Below are positions 34,084-43,537 of a DNA stretch of 64,000 nt, piece by piece (position 1 is the first letter of the stretch; every line of letters begins with the position of its first letter). The notes beneath the pieces were generated by a model. That model ran no database searches. It saw nothing but the letters and a program-made list of their open reading frames with translations, and had not been told where the DNA came from. Position numbers and translations under genes: made by a program. This DNA is from Pseudarthrobacter raffinosi. GTDB lineage: Bacteria; Actinomycetota; Actinomycetes; Actinomycetales; Micrococcaceae. The stretch is from contig NZ_JAMXBH010000009.1 in NCBI RefSeq assembly GCF_023913735.1, positions 1-64,000 on the forward strand. Reading direction: 5' to 3'.

Positions 34084-35003
34084 TGCCCGAAGGGCATTCA
34101 GTCCGCCGCCTGGCGCAACAGTTCGGGGACGTCTTTACCGGGGAATCGCTATCCGTGAGCAGCCCGCAGGGCCGGTTCGTTGCCGGCGCAGCCCTGCTGG
34201 ACGGCCAGGTCCTGACGGATTCGCGCGCCCACGGCAAGCATCTCTTCCTGCATTTTGACCACGCCGTGGTGCTGCACGTCCACCTGGGGCTCTACGGGGC
34301 CTGGGACTTCGGCGGCGACGCGACCTTCAGCGGGGCCTCCAGCATCGGTGCCCCGCGGAAGATCGGGGAGCGCGAGGTTTTCGAGGACCCCGAAATTACC
34401 GACGACGCCGGGATGGTTGAGTACGAGGGCCCGCCCGAGCCCCGCGGCGCCGTGCGTGTCCGGCTGGTCAGCAAGCATGGCTGGGCGGACCTCCGCGGTG
34501 CCACCACTTGCGCGGCTATCACCGAGGCAGAAGCCCGGGCCGTCCTGGCCCGGCTGGGGCCGGATCCGCTGCACAACCATCCCGCGGACAGGACCCGCTT
34601 TGTGACGGGCCTTTTGTCCCGCAAGACGTCCATCGCAGCGCTGCTGATGGACCAGAAGGTGATTGCCGGCGTCGGGAATGTCTTCCGGGCCGAAGTGCTG
34701 TTCCGGCAGCGGCTGGATCCGTGGCTGCCGGGTACTGGACTCTCCAGCAGCGCCGCCGGTCTGTTGTGGGATGACACAGCCGCAGTTATGGCCGACGGCG
34801 TCCGCGACGGGCGGATCATCACCACACCGCCGGTGTATTGGGAGCCGGATAACCGGGAACCGGGGGCGCTCCTGCCCACGGGCGGCGACGCCCACTTTGT
34901 GTACAAGCGCGAAGGGCAGCCCTGCCGGGTCTGCGCCGTGCCGGTGGCCATCACCGAAATGGTGGGCCGCAAGCTCTACTGGTGCCCCGGCTGCCAGCAG
35001 TAG
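34083..35003 (+). CDS. Fpg/Nei-family DNA glycosylase/AP lyase
   Basis: 306-residue base-excision repair enzyme. After Met removal the N-terminus is PEGHSVRRLAQQF: Pro-1 is the catalytic nucleophile and Glu-2 the acid. The helix-two-turn-helix is around AALLMDQKVIAGVGNVFRAE, and the C-terminal zinc finger has CRVC and CPGC pairs with the intercalating Arg/Lys (CRVCAVPVAITEMVGRKLYW, then CPGCQQ). PEGHS with this spacing fits the actinobacterial Nei (endonuclease VIII) group rather than MutM, which begins PELPE. GTG 34083 overlaps the rpiB stop. Confidence 0.92.
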   Translation: MPEGHSVRRLAQQFGDVFTGESLSVSSPQGRFVAGAALLDGQVLTDSRAHGKHLFLHFDHAVVLHVHLGLYGAWDFGGDATFSGASSIGAPRKIGEREVFEDPEITDDAGMVEYEGPPEPRGAVRVRLVSKHGWADLRGATTCAAITEAEARAVLARLGPDPLHNHPADRTRFVTGLLSRKTSIAALLMDQKVIAGVGNVFRAEVLFRQRLDPWLPGTGLSSSAAGLLWDDTAAVMADGVRDGRIITTPPVYWEPDNREPGALLPTGGDAHFVYKREGQPCRVCAVPVAITEMVGRKLYWCPGCQQ

Positions 35004-35026
35004 CCAACCCCAGCCGGCCAAACAAA

Positions 35027-35060
35027 TAAGCAGGGCCCCTCAGCTGAGGGGCCCTGCTTA
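35027..35060. terminator. Bidirectional terminator between nei-like gene and tRNA-Gly
   Basis: Perfect 34-bp palindrome, TAAGCAGGGCCCCTCAG (35027-35043) with its complement (35044-35060). It sits between the glycosylase stop and the tRNA-Gly gene on the opposite strand; A-rich sequence on the left gives a U-tract for the minus-strand transcript. Confidence 0.88.
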
Positions 35061-35065
35061 TATGG

Positions 35066-35136
35066 AGGGGACGACGGGAATCGAACCCGCGTAATCAGTT
35101 TGGAAGACTGAGGCTTTACCATTAAGCTACGTCCCC
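35066..35136 (-). tRNA. tRNA-Gly (anticodon TCC)
   Basis: Minus-strand reading: acceptor GGGGACG with CGTCCCC, TA at 8-9, short D arm GCTT-AATGGTA-AAGC, anticodon arm TCAGT-CTTCCAA-ACTGA, T arm GCGGG-TTCGATT-CCCGT, discriminator T. 71 nt, no encoded CCA. Confidence 0.97.
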
Positions 35137-35284
35137 GGAAAAATACAGCTCAGCTGTTGCGTCGGGCTGCTCTGCGTTTCTTCGGGCTGGCTGTTGAAGC
35201 CGGATACAACTAAACCTAATTCATGCCCCACGTGTCAAATGTGCAAAGAACGCCCGGATGACCGTAGACTTGCCTGTGCACTTA

Positions 35285-35359
35285 CGGGGTGTAGCTCAGC
35301 TTGGCTAGAGCACCTGCTTTGGGAGCAGGAAGTCGCAGGTTCAAATCCTGTCACCCCGA
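35285..35359 (+). tRNA. tRNA-Pro (anticodon TGG)
   Basis: Plus strand: acceptor CGGGGTG with CACCCCG, TA at 8-9, D arm GCTC/GAGC with AGCTTGGCTA loop, anticodon arm CCTGC-TTTGGGA-GCAGG, T arm GCAGG-TTCAAAT-CCTGT, discriminator A. It lies just upstream of tig, a common arrangement in actinobacteria. No encoded CCA. Confidence 0.97.
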
Positions 35360-35444
35360 CTCTGCGGCTCGGGCCGTGCAAGCGGCCCGGGCAGAAAAAT
35401 GCGTTTGCAGAAACCCATCCCACAAACCCAGGAGTACTTAGACC

Positions 35445-36836
35445 GTGAAGAGCGCTGTCGAGAACCTCACCCCCACGCGGGTCAAGCTCAATGTTGAGGT
35501 CCCTTTTGAGGAATTGAAGCCCAGCATCGACGAGGCATACAAGACTGTTGCTTCGCAGATCCAGGTCCCTGGCTTCCGTAAGGGCAAGGTCCCGTCCAAG
35601 CTGATTGATCAGCGCGTTGGCCGCGGCTACGTCCTGGAGACGGCCATCAACGAAGGCCTCAACGGCTGGTACCAGGCTGCAGTCCAGGAATCCGGCATCC
35701 GCCCCCTGAGCCGTCCCGAGGTTGAAATCACCGAAGTTCCGGACCCCACTTCCACGGACGGGGAACTGAAGTTCCACGCCGAGGTTGATATCCGTCCGGA
35801 GATCGAACTCCCGGACTACGCCGGCATCAAGGTCGAGGTAGCCGCAGCGGAGTCCTCCGACGAAGACGTTGACAAGGCCCTGGATGAACTGCGCGGCCGC
35901 TTCGGCACGCTGAAGTCCGTGGACCGCCCGGCCGCCGATGGCGACTTCCTGACCATCGACATCACCGCCACCATTGACGGGGCCGACGTTGATTCCGCGT
36001 CCGGCCTGTCCTACCAGGTGGGCACCGAAACCATGCTCGAGGGCCTGGACGAGGCCGTGACCGGCCTCAGCGTTGACGAGGACGCCATCTTCGAAACCAC
36101 CCTGGTGGGCGGTGACCACGCCGGCGAGTCCGCCCAGGTGAAGGTTGTTGTCAAGGCCGTCAAGGAGCGCGAGCTTCCCGAGGCCAACGACGACTTCGCC
36201 CAGCTGGCCTCCGAGTTCGACACCCTTGCCGAACTCCGTGAGGACCTGGCCAAGCAGGCCGCCGAATCGAAGGTTGTTGAGCAGGGTGTAGAGGCCCGCG
36301 ACAAGGTCCTGGACAAGCTCGTTGAGCTCATTGAGGTTCCGGTTCCCGACTCCGTGGTTGAAGAGCAGGTCGACGCCCACTTCAAGGAGGGCAACGGCCA
36401 CGGTGAAGGCGAACACGACACCGAAGAGCACCGCGAAGAGGTCAAGGCCAACACCGCCCGCGCCTTCCAGAATGAAGTCATCCTCGACGCCATTGCCGAA
36501 AAGGAAGAAGTCAATGTCAGCCAGGCTGAGCTGATCGACTACATCGTCAGCGCGGCCAGCCAGTACGGCATGGACCCGAACCAATTCGCCCAGATCATCG
36601 ATCAGAGCGGCCAGGTTCCCATGATGGTTTCCGAGGTCCGCCGCCGGAAGGCACTGGCCGTTGTCCTGGGCCAGGCCACCGTGACCGACACCGAGGGCAA
36701 GACCGTTGACCTCAGCGACTTCGTCCGCCCCGGCGGCGAAGAAGAGGCTCCCGCCGTTGAGGCCGAGTCCGCTGAAGACACTAACGCCGAGACCGCGGCC
36801 ACCCCGAGTGACGACCCGGCAGCCGTGAAGTTCTAG
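35445..36836 (+). CDS. tig: Trigger factor (ribosome-associated chaperone, PPIase)
   Basis: 463 residues. The N-terminal ribosome-binding domain includes the signature loop [19 protein letters not shown] (about 43-61). The FKBP-type PPIase domain runs from about 155 to 245 ([40 protein letters not shown]). The remaining helical arms form the chaperone cradle. An acidic C-terminal tail of about 30 residues ([20 protein letters not shown]) is typical of actinobacterial forms. GTG start 35445 with AGGAG at 35430-35434. It is followed by a terminator and then clpP1-clpP2-clpX, the conserved protein-quality-control neighbourhood. Confidence 0.97.
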   Translation: MKSAVENLTPTRVKLNVEVPFEELKPSIDEAYKTVASQIQVPGFRKGKVPSKLIDQRVGRGYVLETAINEGLNGWYQAAVQESGIRPLSRPEVEITEVPDPTSTDGELKFHAEVDIRPEIELPDYAGIKVEVAAAESSDEDVDKALDELRGRFGTLKSVDRPAADGDFLTIDITATIDGADVDSASGLSYQVGTETMLEGLDEAVTGLSVDEDAIFETTLVGGDHAGESAQVKVVVKAVKERELPEANDDFAQLASEFDTLAELREDLAKQAAESKVVEQGVEARDKVLDKLVELIEVPVPDSVVEEQVDAHFKEGNGHGEGEHDTEEHREEVKANTARAFQNEVILDAIAEKEEVNVSQAELIDYIVSAASQYGMDPNQFAQIIDQSGQVPMMVSEVRRRKALAVVLGQATVTDTEGKTVDLSDFVRPGGEEEAPAVEAESAEDTNAETAATPSDDPAAVKF

Positions 36837-36858
36837 CACGCCCCTGGTAGTGCGACTG

Positions 36859-36896
36859 AAGGCAGCCCCCGGACCAATAGGTCCGGGGGCTGCCTT
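36859..36896 (+). terminator. Terminator after tig
   Basis: 17-bp perfect stem, AAGGCAGCCCCCGGACC (36859-36875) with GGTCCGGGGGCTGCCTT (36880-36896), AATA tetraloop, 22 bases after the tig stop, followed by GGTTAACG. Confidence 0.9.
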
Positions 36897-37033
36897 GGTT
36901 AACGGGCTCTCGTAGGGATCGTGCGCCGTCAGCGAACAGCGCGATTCCCGCGAACAAATCGGCCACCAAACCGGTTAGTGTCCAAGTAGTGAAGTTCAGT
37001 GATGTCACCGTCACCAGCGAGAGGTAAGTACAC

Positions 37034-37684
37034 ATGTCACAGCACGCAGAGGCCCCCCGGATGGCGACTGTAGATCCGGCCGGCCAGGACAACTACATCT
37101 ACAACCGCCTCCTGAAGGAGCGCATCATCTGGCTGGGCTCCGAGGTGCGTGACGACAACGCCAACGCCATCTGCTCGCAGCTGCTGCTCCTGTCCGCCGA
37201 GAACCCGGAAAAGGACATCTACCTTTACATCAACTCTCCCGGCGGCTCCGTGACCGCGGGCATGGCCATCTATGACACCATGCAGTTCATCCCGAACGAC
37301 GTCGTCACCGTCGCCACCGGCCTGGCAGCCTCCATGGGCCAGTTCCTGCTCTCCTCAGGCACCAAGGGCAAGCGCTACGCCACCCCCAACGCCCGCGTCC
37401 TGATGCACCAGCCCTCCGGCGGCATCGGCGGCACGGCCTCGGACATTAAGATCCAGGCCGAGCTGATCCTGCACATGAAGAAGGTCATGGCCGAATTGAC
37501 CGCGGACCAGACCGGCCAGTCAGTGGATACCATCCTCAAGGACAATGACCGCGACAAGTGGTTCACCGCGCCTGAAGCCCTCGAATACGGCTTCTTCGAC
37601 AAGATCGCGGCCCACGCCGGTTCCGTCTCCGGCGGCGGCGGCACCGCCAACGGCACCTCCGGCGAGTCAGCATCCGAGAAGTAA
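37034..37684 (+). CDS. clpP1: ATP-dependent Clp protease proteolytic subunit 1
   Basis: 216-residue serine peptidase subunit of the ClpP1P2 tetradecamer. The catalytic triad is visible: Ser100 in GLAASMGQ, His125 in [10 protein letters not shown] and Asp near 175 in [11 protein letters not shown]. The oxyanion/handle strand [10 protein letters not shown] is intact. The first ten residues before MATVDPAGQ are a possible processed propeptide, and an internal ATG at codon 10 is an alternative start. GTAAG-rich GAGAGG lies just upstream of 37034. It is 37 bases from clpP2, forming an operon; both subunits are needed for activity in actinobacteria (family knowledge). Confidence 0.96.
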   Translation: MSQHAEAPRMATVDPAGQDNYIYNRLLKERIIWLGSEVRDDNANAICSQLLLLSAENPEKDIYLYINSPGGSVTAGMAIYDTMQFIPNDVVTVATGLAASMGQFLLSSGTKGKRYATPNARVLMHQPSGGIGGTASDIKIQAELILHMKKVMAELTADQTGQSVDTILKDNDRDKWFTAPEALEYGFFDKIAAHAGSVSGGGGTANGTSGESASEK

Positions 37685-37721
37685 CCCGGCACTTAGAACA
37701 CTTAGATCAGGAGCAACAAAA

Positions 37722-38381
37722 ATGACTTACAACTTCGGATCGACTGCCGGTAACCTTCCGACCAGCCGCTACGTCCTTCCCCAGTTCGAAGAGCGCACGC
37801 CTTACGGCTTTAAGCGCCAGGACCCCTACACCAAGCTGTTCGAGGACCGCATCATCTTCCTCGGCGTCCAGATCGATGACGCCTCCGCTGATGACGTCAT
37901 GGCCCAGTTGCTGGTCCTCGAGTCCACCGACCCGGACCGCGACATCACGCTCTACATCAACTCCCCTGGCGGCTCCTTCACGGCCATGACCGCGATCTAC
38001 GACACCATGACGTACATCCGGCCGGAGATCCAGACCGTCTGCCTCGGCCAGGCCGCCAGCGCCGCCGCCGTGATCCTCGCAGCCGGCACCCCGGGCAAGC
38101 GCCTGGCCCTGCCCAACGCCCGTGTCCTGATCCACCAGCCGGCCCTGTCCGGCGGCCAGGGCGGACAGGCCTCGGACCTGGAGATCCAGGCCGCGGAAGT
38201 TATGCGGATGCGCGCCTGGCTTGAGGACACGCTGGCGCACCACTCGGGCCGCACCCCGGAGCAGGTCAACAACGACATCGAGCGCGACAAGATCCTGACC
38301 GCCGCCGAGGCCCTGGATTACGGCCTCATCGACCAGGTCCTTGATTCCCGCAAGATGAAGCCGCAGGCAATCACCAGGTAG
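37722..38381 (+). CDS. clpP2: ATP-dependent Clp protease proteolytic subunit 2
   Basis: 219-residue partner of ClpP1. Ser113 lies in [11 protein letters not shown], His138 in [11 protein letters not shown] and the Asp in the [20 protein letters not shown] block. The glycine-rich handle [10 protein letters not shown] is at 81-90. The N-terminal 30 residues ([20 protein letters not shown]) include the likely propeptide and axial loop of the actinobacterial P2 type, which docks ClpX/ClpC1. ATG 37722 is preceded by AGGAGC (37709-37714). Last gene of the clpP operon; a hairpin follows and clpX has its own leader. Confidence 0.96.
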   Translation: MTYNFGSTAGNLPTSRYVLPQFEERTPYGFKRQDPYTKLFEDRIIFLGVQIDDASADDVMAQLLVLESTDPDRDITLYINSPGGSFTAMTAIYDTMTYIRPEIQTVCLGQAASAAAVILAAGTPGKRLALPNARVLIHQPALSGGQGGQASDLEIQAAEVMRMRAWLEDTLAHHSGRTPEQVNNDIERDKILTAAEALDYGLIDQVLDSRKMKPQAITR

Positions 38382-38395
38382 CCAGCCTCGTCGAC

Positions 38396-38431
38396 GGCCG
38401 GTGCGGTCCAGTAATTTGGGCCGCACCGGCC
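38396..38431 (+). terminator. Terminator after clpP2
   Basis: Stem GGCCGGTGCGG (38396-38406) with CCGCACCGGCC (38421-38431), extended by three further pairs, loop AGTAATTT, then TTCGCTTTCC. It separates clpP1P2 from clpX. Confidence 0.85.
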
Positions 38432-38560
38432 TTCGCTTTCCACCCTTGGACGCAATTGTGACCTAGAGTGGAAGATGTCACGGCCGGTCCTCCCAGGCCC
38501 GCCACGATTCCAGCAACGGTGCACAGCTGCCTGGCAGCAAGATACTAAAGGGGTTCACAT

Positions 38561-39841
38561 ATGGCTCGGATTGGCGAGAGCACGGATCTGCTGAAGTGTT
38601 CTTTCTGCGGAAAGAGCCAGAAGCAGGTGCGCAAGCTCATTGCCGGGCCCGGTGTCTATATCTGCGACGAATGCATTGAGCTCTGCAACGAGATCATTGA
38701 GGAAGAGCTCGCGGAAGTCGCCGATCTGGGAAGCTTCGAGCTGCCCAAGCCCCGCGAGATCTTCGACTTCCTGCAGGAATACGTCATCGGCCAGGAACCC
38801 GCCAAGCGTTCCCTCGCCGTCGCCGTCTACAACCACTACAAGCGGATCCAGGCCGGCCACGCCCCCAAGAGCGGCAGCCTCGCCGAGGGCGGCCACCACG
38901 ACGACGTCGAAATCGCCAAGTCCAACATCCTCCTGATCGGTCCCACCGGCTGCGGCAAAACCTACCTTGCCCAGACACTGGCGCGGCGACTGAATGTTCC
39001 GTTTGCTGTTGCCGACGCCACGGCGCTCACCGAAGCCGGCTATGTGGGTGAGGACGTGGAGAACATCCTCCTCAAGCTCATCCAGTCGGCCGATTACGAC
39101 GTCAAAAAGGCCGAACAGGGCATCATCTACATTGACGAAATCGACAAGATTTCGCGTAAAAGCGAAAACCCCTCCATCACCCGGGACGTCTCCGGTGAGG
39201 GCGTGCAGCAGGCCCTCCTGAAGATCCTCGAAGGAACCGTGGCCTCCGTTCCGCCCCAGGGCGGACGCAAGCACCCCCACCAGGAATTCATCCAGATCGA
39301 CACCACCAACGTGCTGTTTATCGTGGCGGGCGCCTTTGCCGGGCTGGAAGAGATCATTGGTTCGCGTTCCGGGCGCAAGGGCATCGGCTTCGGCGCGCCC
39401 CTCAACGATGCCAGCAACAAGGTGGACTCCTACGGCGAGGTGATGCCCGAGGACCTCCTGAAATTCGGTCTCATCCCGGAATTCATCGGCCGCCTGCCCG
39501 TGATCACCACGGTCTCCAGCCTGGACCGCGACGCCCTCATCCAGATCCTCTCCACGCCGAAGAACGCGCTGGTCAAGCAGTACCAGAAGATGTTCCAGAT
39601 CGACGGCGTGGAACTCGTTTTTGATGACGACGCCCTCAACGCCATCGCCGACCAGGCCCTTGAGCGTGGCACCGGTGCCCGCGGCCTGCGCGCCATCATG
39701 GAAGAAGTGCTGCTCCCGGTCATGTTCGACCTCCCCAGCCGCGAAGACGTGGCCAGCGTGGTCATCACCGCTGACGTTGTCCTCAGCAAGGCCGAGCCCA
39801 CCCTCATTCCGCACGTGACCAAGCGACGCAAGTCCGCCTGA
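38561..39841 (+). CDS. clpX: Clp protease ATP-binding subunit ClpX
   Basis: 426-residue AAA+ unfoldase that feeds substrates to ClpP1P2. The N-terminal C4 zinc-binding domain has CSFC (13-16) and CDEC (about 35-38). The AAA+ module contains Walker A GPTGCGKT (about 127-134), Walker [11 protein letters not shown] (about 187-196), the pore loop YVGEDVE and the sensor-2 GARGLRA. The ClpP-binding loop is the IGF in [13 protein letters not shown] 38561 with AAAGGGG upstream. It lies 179 bases downstream of clpP2 after a terminator, so it has a separate promoter. Confidence 0.97.
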   Translation: MARIGESTDLLKCSFCGKSQKQVRKLIAGPGVYICDECIELCNEIIEEELAEVADLGSFELPKPREIFDFLQEYVIGQEPAKRSLAVAVYNHYKRIQAGHAPKSGSLAEGGHHDDVEIAKSNILLIGPTGCGKTYLAQTLARRLNVPFAVADATALTEAGYVGEDVENILLKLIQSADYDVKKAEQGIIYIDEIDKISRKSENPSITRDVSGEGVQQALLKILEGTVASVPPQGGRKHPHQEFIQIDTTNVLFIVAGAFAGLEEIIGSRSGRKGIGFGAPLNDASNKVDSYGEVMPEDLLKFGLIPEFIGRLPVITTVSSLDRDALIQILSTPKNALVKQYQKMFQIDGVELVFDDDALNAIADQALERGTGARGLRAIMEEVLLPVMFDLPSREDVASVVITADVVLSKAEPTLIPHVTKRRKSA

Positions 39842-39908
39842 CACGTCCACCACCCCGCCCGACACTTCCGCCTTCCCTCCCGCACGCCCAGGAACAGAGG
39901 ACTCATGC

Positions 39909-40523
39909 ATGACTGAAACAACCATCAACCAGGCCGATTTCTGGTTTGATCCGCTGTGCCCGTTCGCCTGGATCACGTCACGCTGGATCGGCGAGGTCGA
40001 GGCTGTCCGCGACATCAAAACGGTCTGGCATGTAATGAGCCTGTCTGTCCTGAACGAGGGCCGGGACCTGGAACCCGCGTACCGCGAGGCCATGGACAAG
40101 GCGTGGGGTCCGGTCCGGGTCGTCATCGCGGCCCAGGAGCAGCACGGCGACCACGTGGTGAAGCCGCTCTACGACGCCATGGGCATACTGATTCATCAGG
40201 GCGGGGAGAAGGACTTCGGCGTTGTCATCAGCAAGGCACTGGCTGAGTGCGGACTCCCGGCCAGTCTGTCAGACGTTGCCACCACGGACGCCTTTGACAC
40301 CCAGCTGCGGGCCAGCCATGAGGAGGGCATCTCGCTGGTGGGGCACGACGTCGGCACGCCGGTTGTTGCCTTCAACGGAGCCGCTTTCTTTGGCCCCGTG
40401 CTGACCCGCATCCCGCGCGGCGAGCAGGCGGGCCTGCTGTGGGATGCCACCGTCACACTGGCCTCGTACCCGCACTTCTTCGAGATTAAGCGCAGTCGCA
40501 GCGAACGTCCCGAATTCAACTGA
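39909..40523 (+). CDS. DsbA-family (mycothiol-dependent nitroreductase Rv2466c-like) protein
   Basis: 204-residue thioredoxin-fold protein with a helical insertion, cytosolic (no signal peptide). The active-site segment is FWFDPLCPFAWITSRW: Cys17 stands where CPxC proteins have their first cysteine, but the second is Ala (CPFA), so it is a monothiol form. The cis-Pro loop is HDVGTPVVAFNGAAFFGPVL. Relatives in mycobacteria use mycothiol and activate nitro-compounds; that chemistry is inferred here. It follows clpX by 67 bases and ends at a strong bidirectional terminator. Confidence 0.85.
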   Translation: MTETTINQADFWFDPLCPFAWITSRWIGEVEAVRDIKTVWHVMSLSVLNEGRDLEPAYREAMDKAWGPVRVVIAAQEQHGDHVVKPLYDAMGILIHQGGEKDFGVVISKALAECGLPASLSDVATTDAFDTQLRASHEEGISLVGHDVGTPVVAFNGAAFFGPVLTRIPRGEQAGLLWDATVTLASYPHFFEIKRSRSERPEFN

Positions 40524-40534
40524 CGCAGACAGCA

Positions 40535-40580
40535 AAGAGCCCCGGACGAACTACTCTGATGTAGTTCTTCCGGGGCTCTT
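40535..40580. terminator. Terminator after the DsbA-like gene
   Basis: 20-bp stem with a single mismatch, AAGAGCCCCGGACGAACTAC (40535-40554) with GTAGTTCTTCCGGGGCTCTT (40561-40580), loop TCTGAT; starts 12 bases after the stop codon. Confidence 0.9.
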
Positions 40581-40781
40581 GCGCATCCCAACCGTCGGGA
40601 CAACAATGGATCTTACCCACTTCGAAAGAAGCGGGACGCAGGAACCAAAGATTCAGTGATATGTATCCGACGCAGCCATCGGCAAAGTCAGATACAAGCT
40701 ACCAGTGACGAGGTAGGAAGACCTGAAGATCCAAGGATCCTGCCAGACCATCAAAGACGTCACCAGGATGGCCGAAAAGTC
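40581..40781. other. Intergenic stretch between two terminators
   Basis: About 200 bases of lower GC between the DsbA-like gene's terminator and the valS terminator. No open frame with coding character, no RNA structure recognised. The only repeat seen is the short GATCCAAGGATCC. It looks like spacer DNA. Confidence 0.5.
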
Positions 40782-40817
40782 GAAGCCCCACCAACGGCAA
40801 AACGCTGATGGGGCTTC
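40782..40817 (-). terminator. Terminator after valS
   Basis: GAAGCCCCA (40782-40790) pairs with TGGGGCTTC (40809-40817); on the minus strand a GACTTTTCGG tract follows. It lies 19 bases past the valS stop. Confidence 0.75.
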
Positions 40818-40836
40818 CCCTTTGCCCAAAAACAGG

Positions 40837-43455
40837 TCACGCCTTGGGCTGTTCCTCCGGAGCGGCCAGCACGACATCGCTGACGGTCAGTTCGCCGTCG
40901 CCTGCCACCAGGGTCAGTTCGCGGGCGTTCGAGGCTGCCTTCAGGTCGCCAAGTCCGGCCTTCAGCTGCGTGGTCAGGAATTCCGACGCCGTGATGGTGG
41001 CGGAGAGGACCTCGGTGCGCTGCTTGACCTTGGCCTCGGACTTGGCCTTGCGGACACCGCTCAGGGCCGTGCCAACGGTGGCAAGCAGGGTGGTGTCGCC
41101 GTCCACGTCCACTGCGGTGGGCCACTGTGCACGGTGTACGGAGCCGTTGCGCCACCAGCCCCAGACCTCTTCGGTGGCGAAGGGCAGGAACGGGGCGAAC
41201 AGGCGCAGCAGCGTGTCCAGGCTGGTGGCGAGAGCTGCCAGCACGGAGGCCTGCTCAGCGTCGCCGGCGGCACCGTAGGCGCGGTCCTTGATGAGCTCCA
41301 CGTAATCGTCCGTGAACTGCCAGAAGAAGCTCTCGGTGATCTGCAGGGCCCGGGCGTAATCGTAGTTCTCGAACGCCTTGGTGGACTGGCGCACCACATC
41401 GGCCAGCTGGGCCAGCACCGCGCGGTCCAACGGGTTGGTCAGCACCGAGAGATCGGTGGAGACCACGGAATTCTCCGTCGCCCCCAGGTTCAGGACGAAC
41501 TTTGAGGCGTTCAGCAGCTTGATGGCAAGGCGGCGGCCGATCTTCATCTGCGCGATCTCGTACGCCGTATCCGCGCCGAGCTTGGCGGACGTGGCCCAGT
41601 AGCGGACGGCGTCGGAGCCGAATTCGTCCAGCACATCGGTGGGAACCACCACGTTGCCCTTGGACTTGGACATCTTCTTCCGGTCCGGGTCCAGGATCCA
41701 GCCGGAGATGGCGGCATGCTTCCACGGCGCGGCGTGCTGCAGCGCATCAGCCTGGACTACCGAGGAGAACAGCCAGGTGCGGATGATGTCGTGGCCCTGG
41801 GGGCGCAGGTCAAACGGGAAGACCTTGGCGAAGAGGTCTTCGTCCCGGCTCCAGCCGCCCACAATCTGCGGCGTCAGGGAAGACGTGGCCCACGTATCCA
41901 GGATGTCGGCGTCGCCGGCGAAGCCACCAGGAACGCCGCGCTGGGCTTCGTCGTAACCGGGTGCGGCATCGGCCGCGGGGTCAACCGGCAGCTGCTCGTC
42001 CAGGGGCACGATCGGGGCGTCGTACCGCGGGTTGCCCTCGGCGTCCAGCGGGTACCAGACGGGAATGGGCACACCGAAGAAGCGCTGGCGGGACACGAGC
42101 CAGTCGCCGTTCAGCCCGGAGATCCAGTTCTCGAAGCGGGACCGCATAAAGGCCGGGTGGAAGTCGATCTCGTGGCCGCGCGCGATCAGGCGGGCGCGGC
42201 GCTCTTCGTCGCGGCCGCCGTTGCGGTAGTACCACTGGCGTGAGGTGACAACCTCGAGGGGCTTGTCGCCCTTTTCGTAGAAGTTCACAGGGTGCATGAT
42301 CTTCTTCGGTTCGCCGTCGATCAGATCTTCGGCGGCCAGGAGCTCCACCACTGTTTCCTTGGCGCTGAAGACGGTCTTGCCGGCAATGGCTTCGTAGGCG
42401 GTGCGCCCTGCATCGGTGGTGATCCAGTCCGGGGTTTCGCCGACGATGCGGCCGTCCCGGCCAACGATGGCACGGGTGGGCAGCTGGAGTTCCCGCCACC
42501 AGGTGACGTCGGTGAGGTCACCGAACGTGCACACCATGGCGATGCCGGAGCCCTTGTCCGCCTTGGCCAGCGCGTGGGCCTTGACCTCAACCTCAACACC
42601 GAAGACCGGGGACGTGACCATCTTGCCGAACAGCGGCTGGTACCGCTCGTCGTCGGGGTTTGCAACGAGGGCGGCGCAGGCTGCCAGCAGTTCGGGACGG
42701 GTGGTCTCGACATAGATCTTTTCACCGTCTTCGGTGAAGAACGGGTAGCGGTAGTACGCGCCGGCAACTTCGCGGTCTTCGAGTTCCGCCTGGGCCACGG
42801 CCGTGCGGAAGGTGATGTCCCAGAGGGTTGGCGCTTCGGCCATGTACGCGTCGCCGGCTGCCAGGTTGGCCAGGAAGGCGCGCTGGGAGACTTCGCGGGA
42901 GGCGTCATCGATGGTCCGGTACGTCAGCTGCCAGTCCACGGAAAGTCCGAGCTGCTGGAACAGGCTTTCGAACACCTTCTCGTCCTCCACGGCAAGTTCT
43001 TCACACAGCTCGATGAAGTTCCGGCGCGAGACGACGTCGAAATCGCGCTGGTTCTTGGCGGGCTCCGCCGGAGCCCGGTAGTCGGCGTCGTACGGGATGG
43101 CCGGATCGCAGCGCACGCCGTAGTAGTTCTGGACGCGGCGCTCGGTGGGCAGGCCGTTGTCATCCCAACCCATCGGGTAGAACACGTTCTTGCCGATCAT
43201 GCGCTGGTAGCGGGCCAGCACGTCCGTCTGCGTGAAGGAGAACATGTGCCCCACGTGCAGGGAGCCAGATGCGGTGGGTGGGGGAGTGTCGATCGAGTAG
43301 ACCTGCTCCCGGGTGGTGTCCGGGTTGAACTTGTAGGTCCCTTCGGCAAGCCAGCGCTGCGTGAGGGCAGCTTCGAGCCCCTCAAGGGCGGGCTTGTCCG
43401 GAACGTTGATAGGGGCGGTGGAGGGCGTGTCTGTACCCTGAGTGTCTTCAGCCAT
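40837..43455 (-). CDS. valS: Valine--tRNA ligase
   Basis: 872-residue class I synthetase. The HIGH-type motif is HVGH at 67-70 in PPPTASGSLHVGHMFSFTQ (first 19 residues quoted), and the KMSKS motif is in DPDRKKMSKSKGNVVVP near 590. The CP1 editing domain, which clears Thr-tRNA-Val, spans about 200-380 (ETTRPELLAACAALVANPDD). The anticodon-binding helical domain follows from about 650. The C-terminus lacks the long coiled-coil arm of the Escherichia coli enzyme (951 residues), and the sequence fits the shorter actinobacterial group. ATG 43453-43455. Divergent from an SDR gene. No T-box is seen upstream, unlike ileS. Confidence 0.96.
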   Translation of the reverse strand: MAEDTQGTDTPSTAPINVPDKPALEGLEAALTQRWLAEGTYKFNPDTTREQVYSIDTPPPTASGSLHVGHMFSFTQTDVLARYQRMIGKNVFYPMGWDDNGLPTERRVQNYYGVRCDPAIPYDADYRAPAEPAKNQRDFDVVSRRNFIELCEELAVEDEKVFESLFQQLGLSVDWQLTYRTIDDASREVSQRAFLANLAAGDAYMAEAPTLWDITFRTAVAQAELEDREVAGAYYRYPFFTEDGEKIYVETTRPELLAACAALVANPDDERYQPLFGKMVTSPVFGVEVEVKAHALAKADKGSGIAMVCTFGDLTDVTWWRELQLPTRAIVGRDGRIVGETPDWITTDAGRTAYEAIAGKTVFSAKETVVELLAAEDLIDGEPKKIMHPVNFYEKGDKPLEVVTSRQWYYRNGGRDEERRARLIARGHEIDFHPAFMRSRFENWISGLNGDWLVSRQRFFGVPIPVWYPLDAEGNPRYDAPIVPLDEQLPVDPAADAAPGYDEAQRGVPGGFAGDADILDTWATSSLTPQIVGGWSRDEDLFAKVFPFDLRPQGHDIIRTWLFSSVVQADALQHAAPWKHAAISGWILDPDRKKMSKSKGNVVVPTDVLDEFGSDAVRYWATSAKLGADTAYEIAQMKIGRRLAIKLLNASKFVLNLGATENSVVSTDLSVLTNPLDRAVLAQLADVVRQSTKAFENYDYARALQITESFFWQFTDDYVELIKDRAYGAAGDAEQASVLAALATSLDTLLRLFAPFLPFATEEVWGWWRNGSVHRAQWPTAVDVDGDTTLLATVGTALSGVRKAKSEAKVKQRTEVLSATITASEFLTTQLKAGLGDLKAASNARELTLVAGDGELTVSDVVLAAPEEQPKA

Positions 43456-43537
43456 CTGGCAATTGTTTCATGGCCGGGACTTCATCCGGCGACATCGCTC
43501 CAAGCATGCCACCGGCCGGGCCCGTTATGGTGGTGCC

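Noticed and set aside
36905..36960. GCG-rich inverted sequence before clpP1 (AGCGCGATTCCCGCGAAC), possible ClgR operator
   Set aside because: The CGC-GCG half-sites are spaced by seven bases rather than the five I recall for ClgR boxes, so I did not list it as a site. A binding assay or a motif scan with a ClgR matrix would decide.
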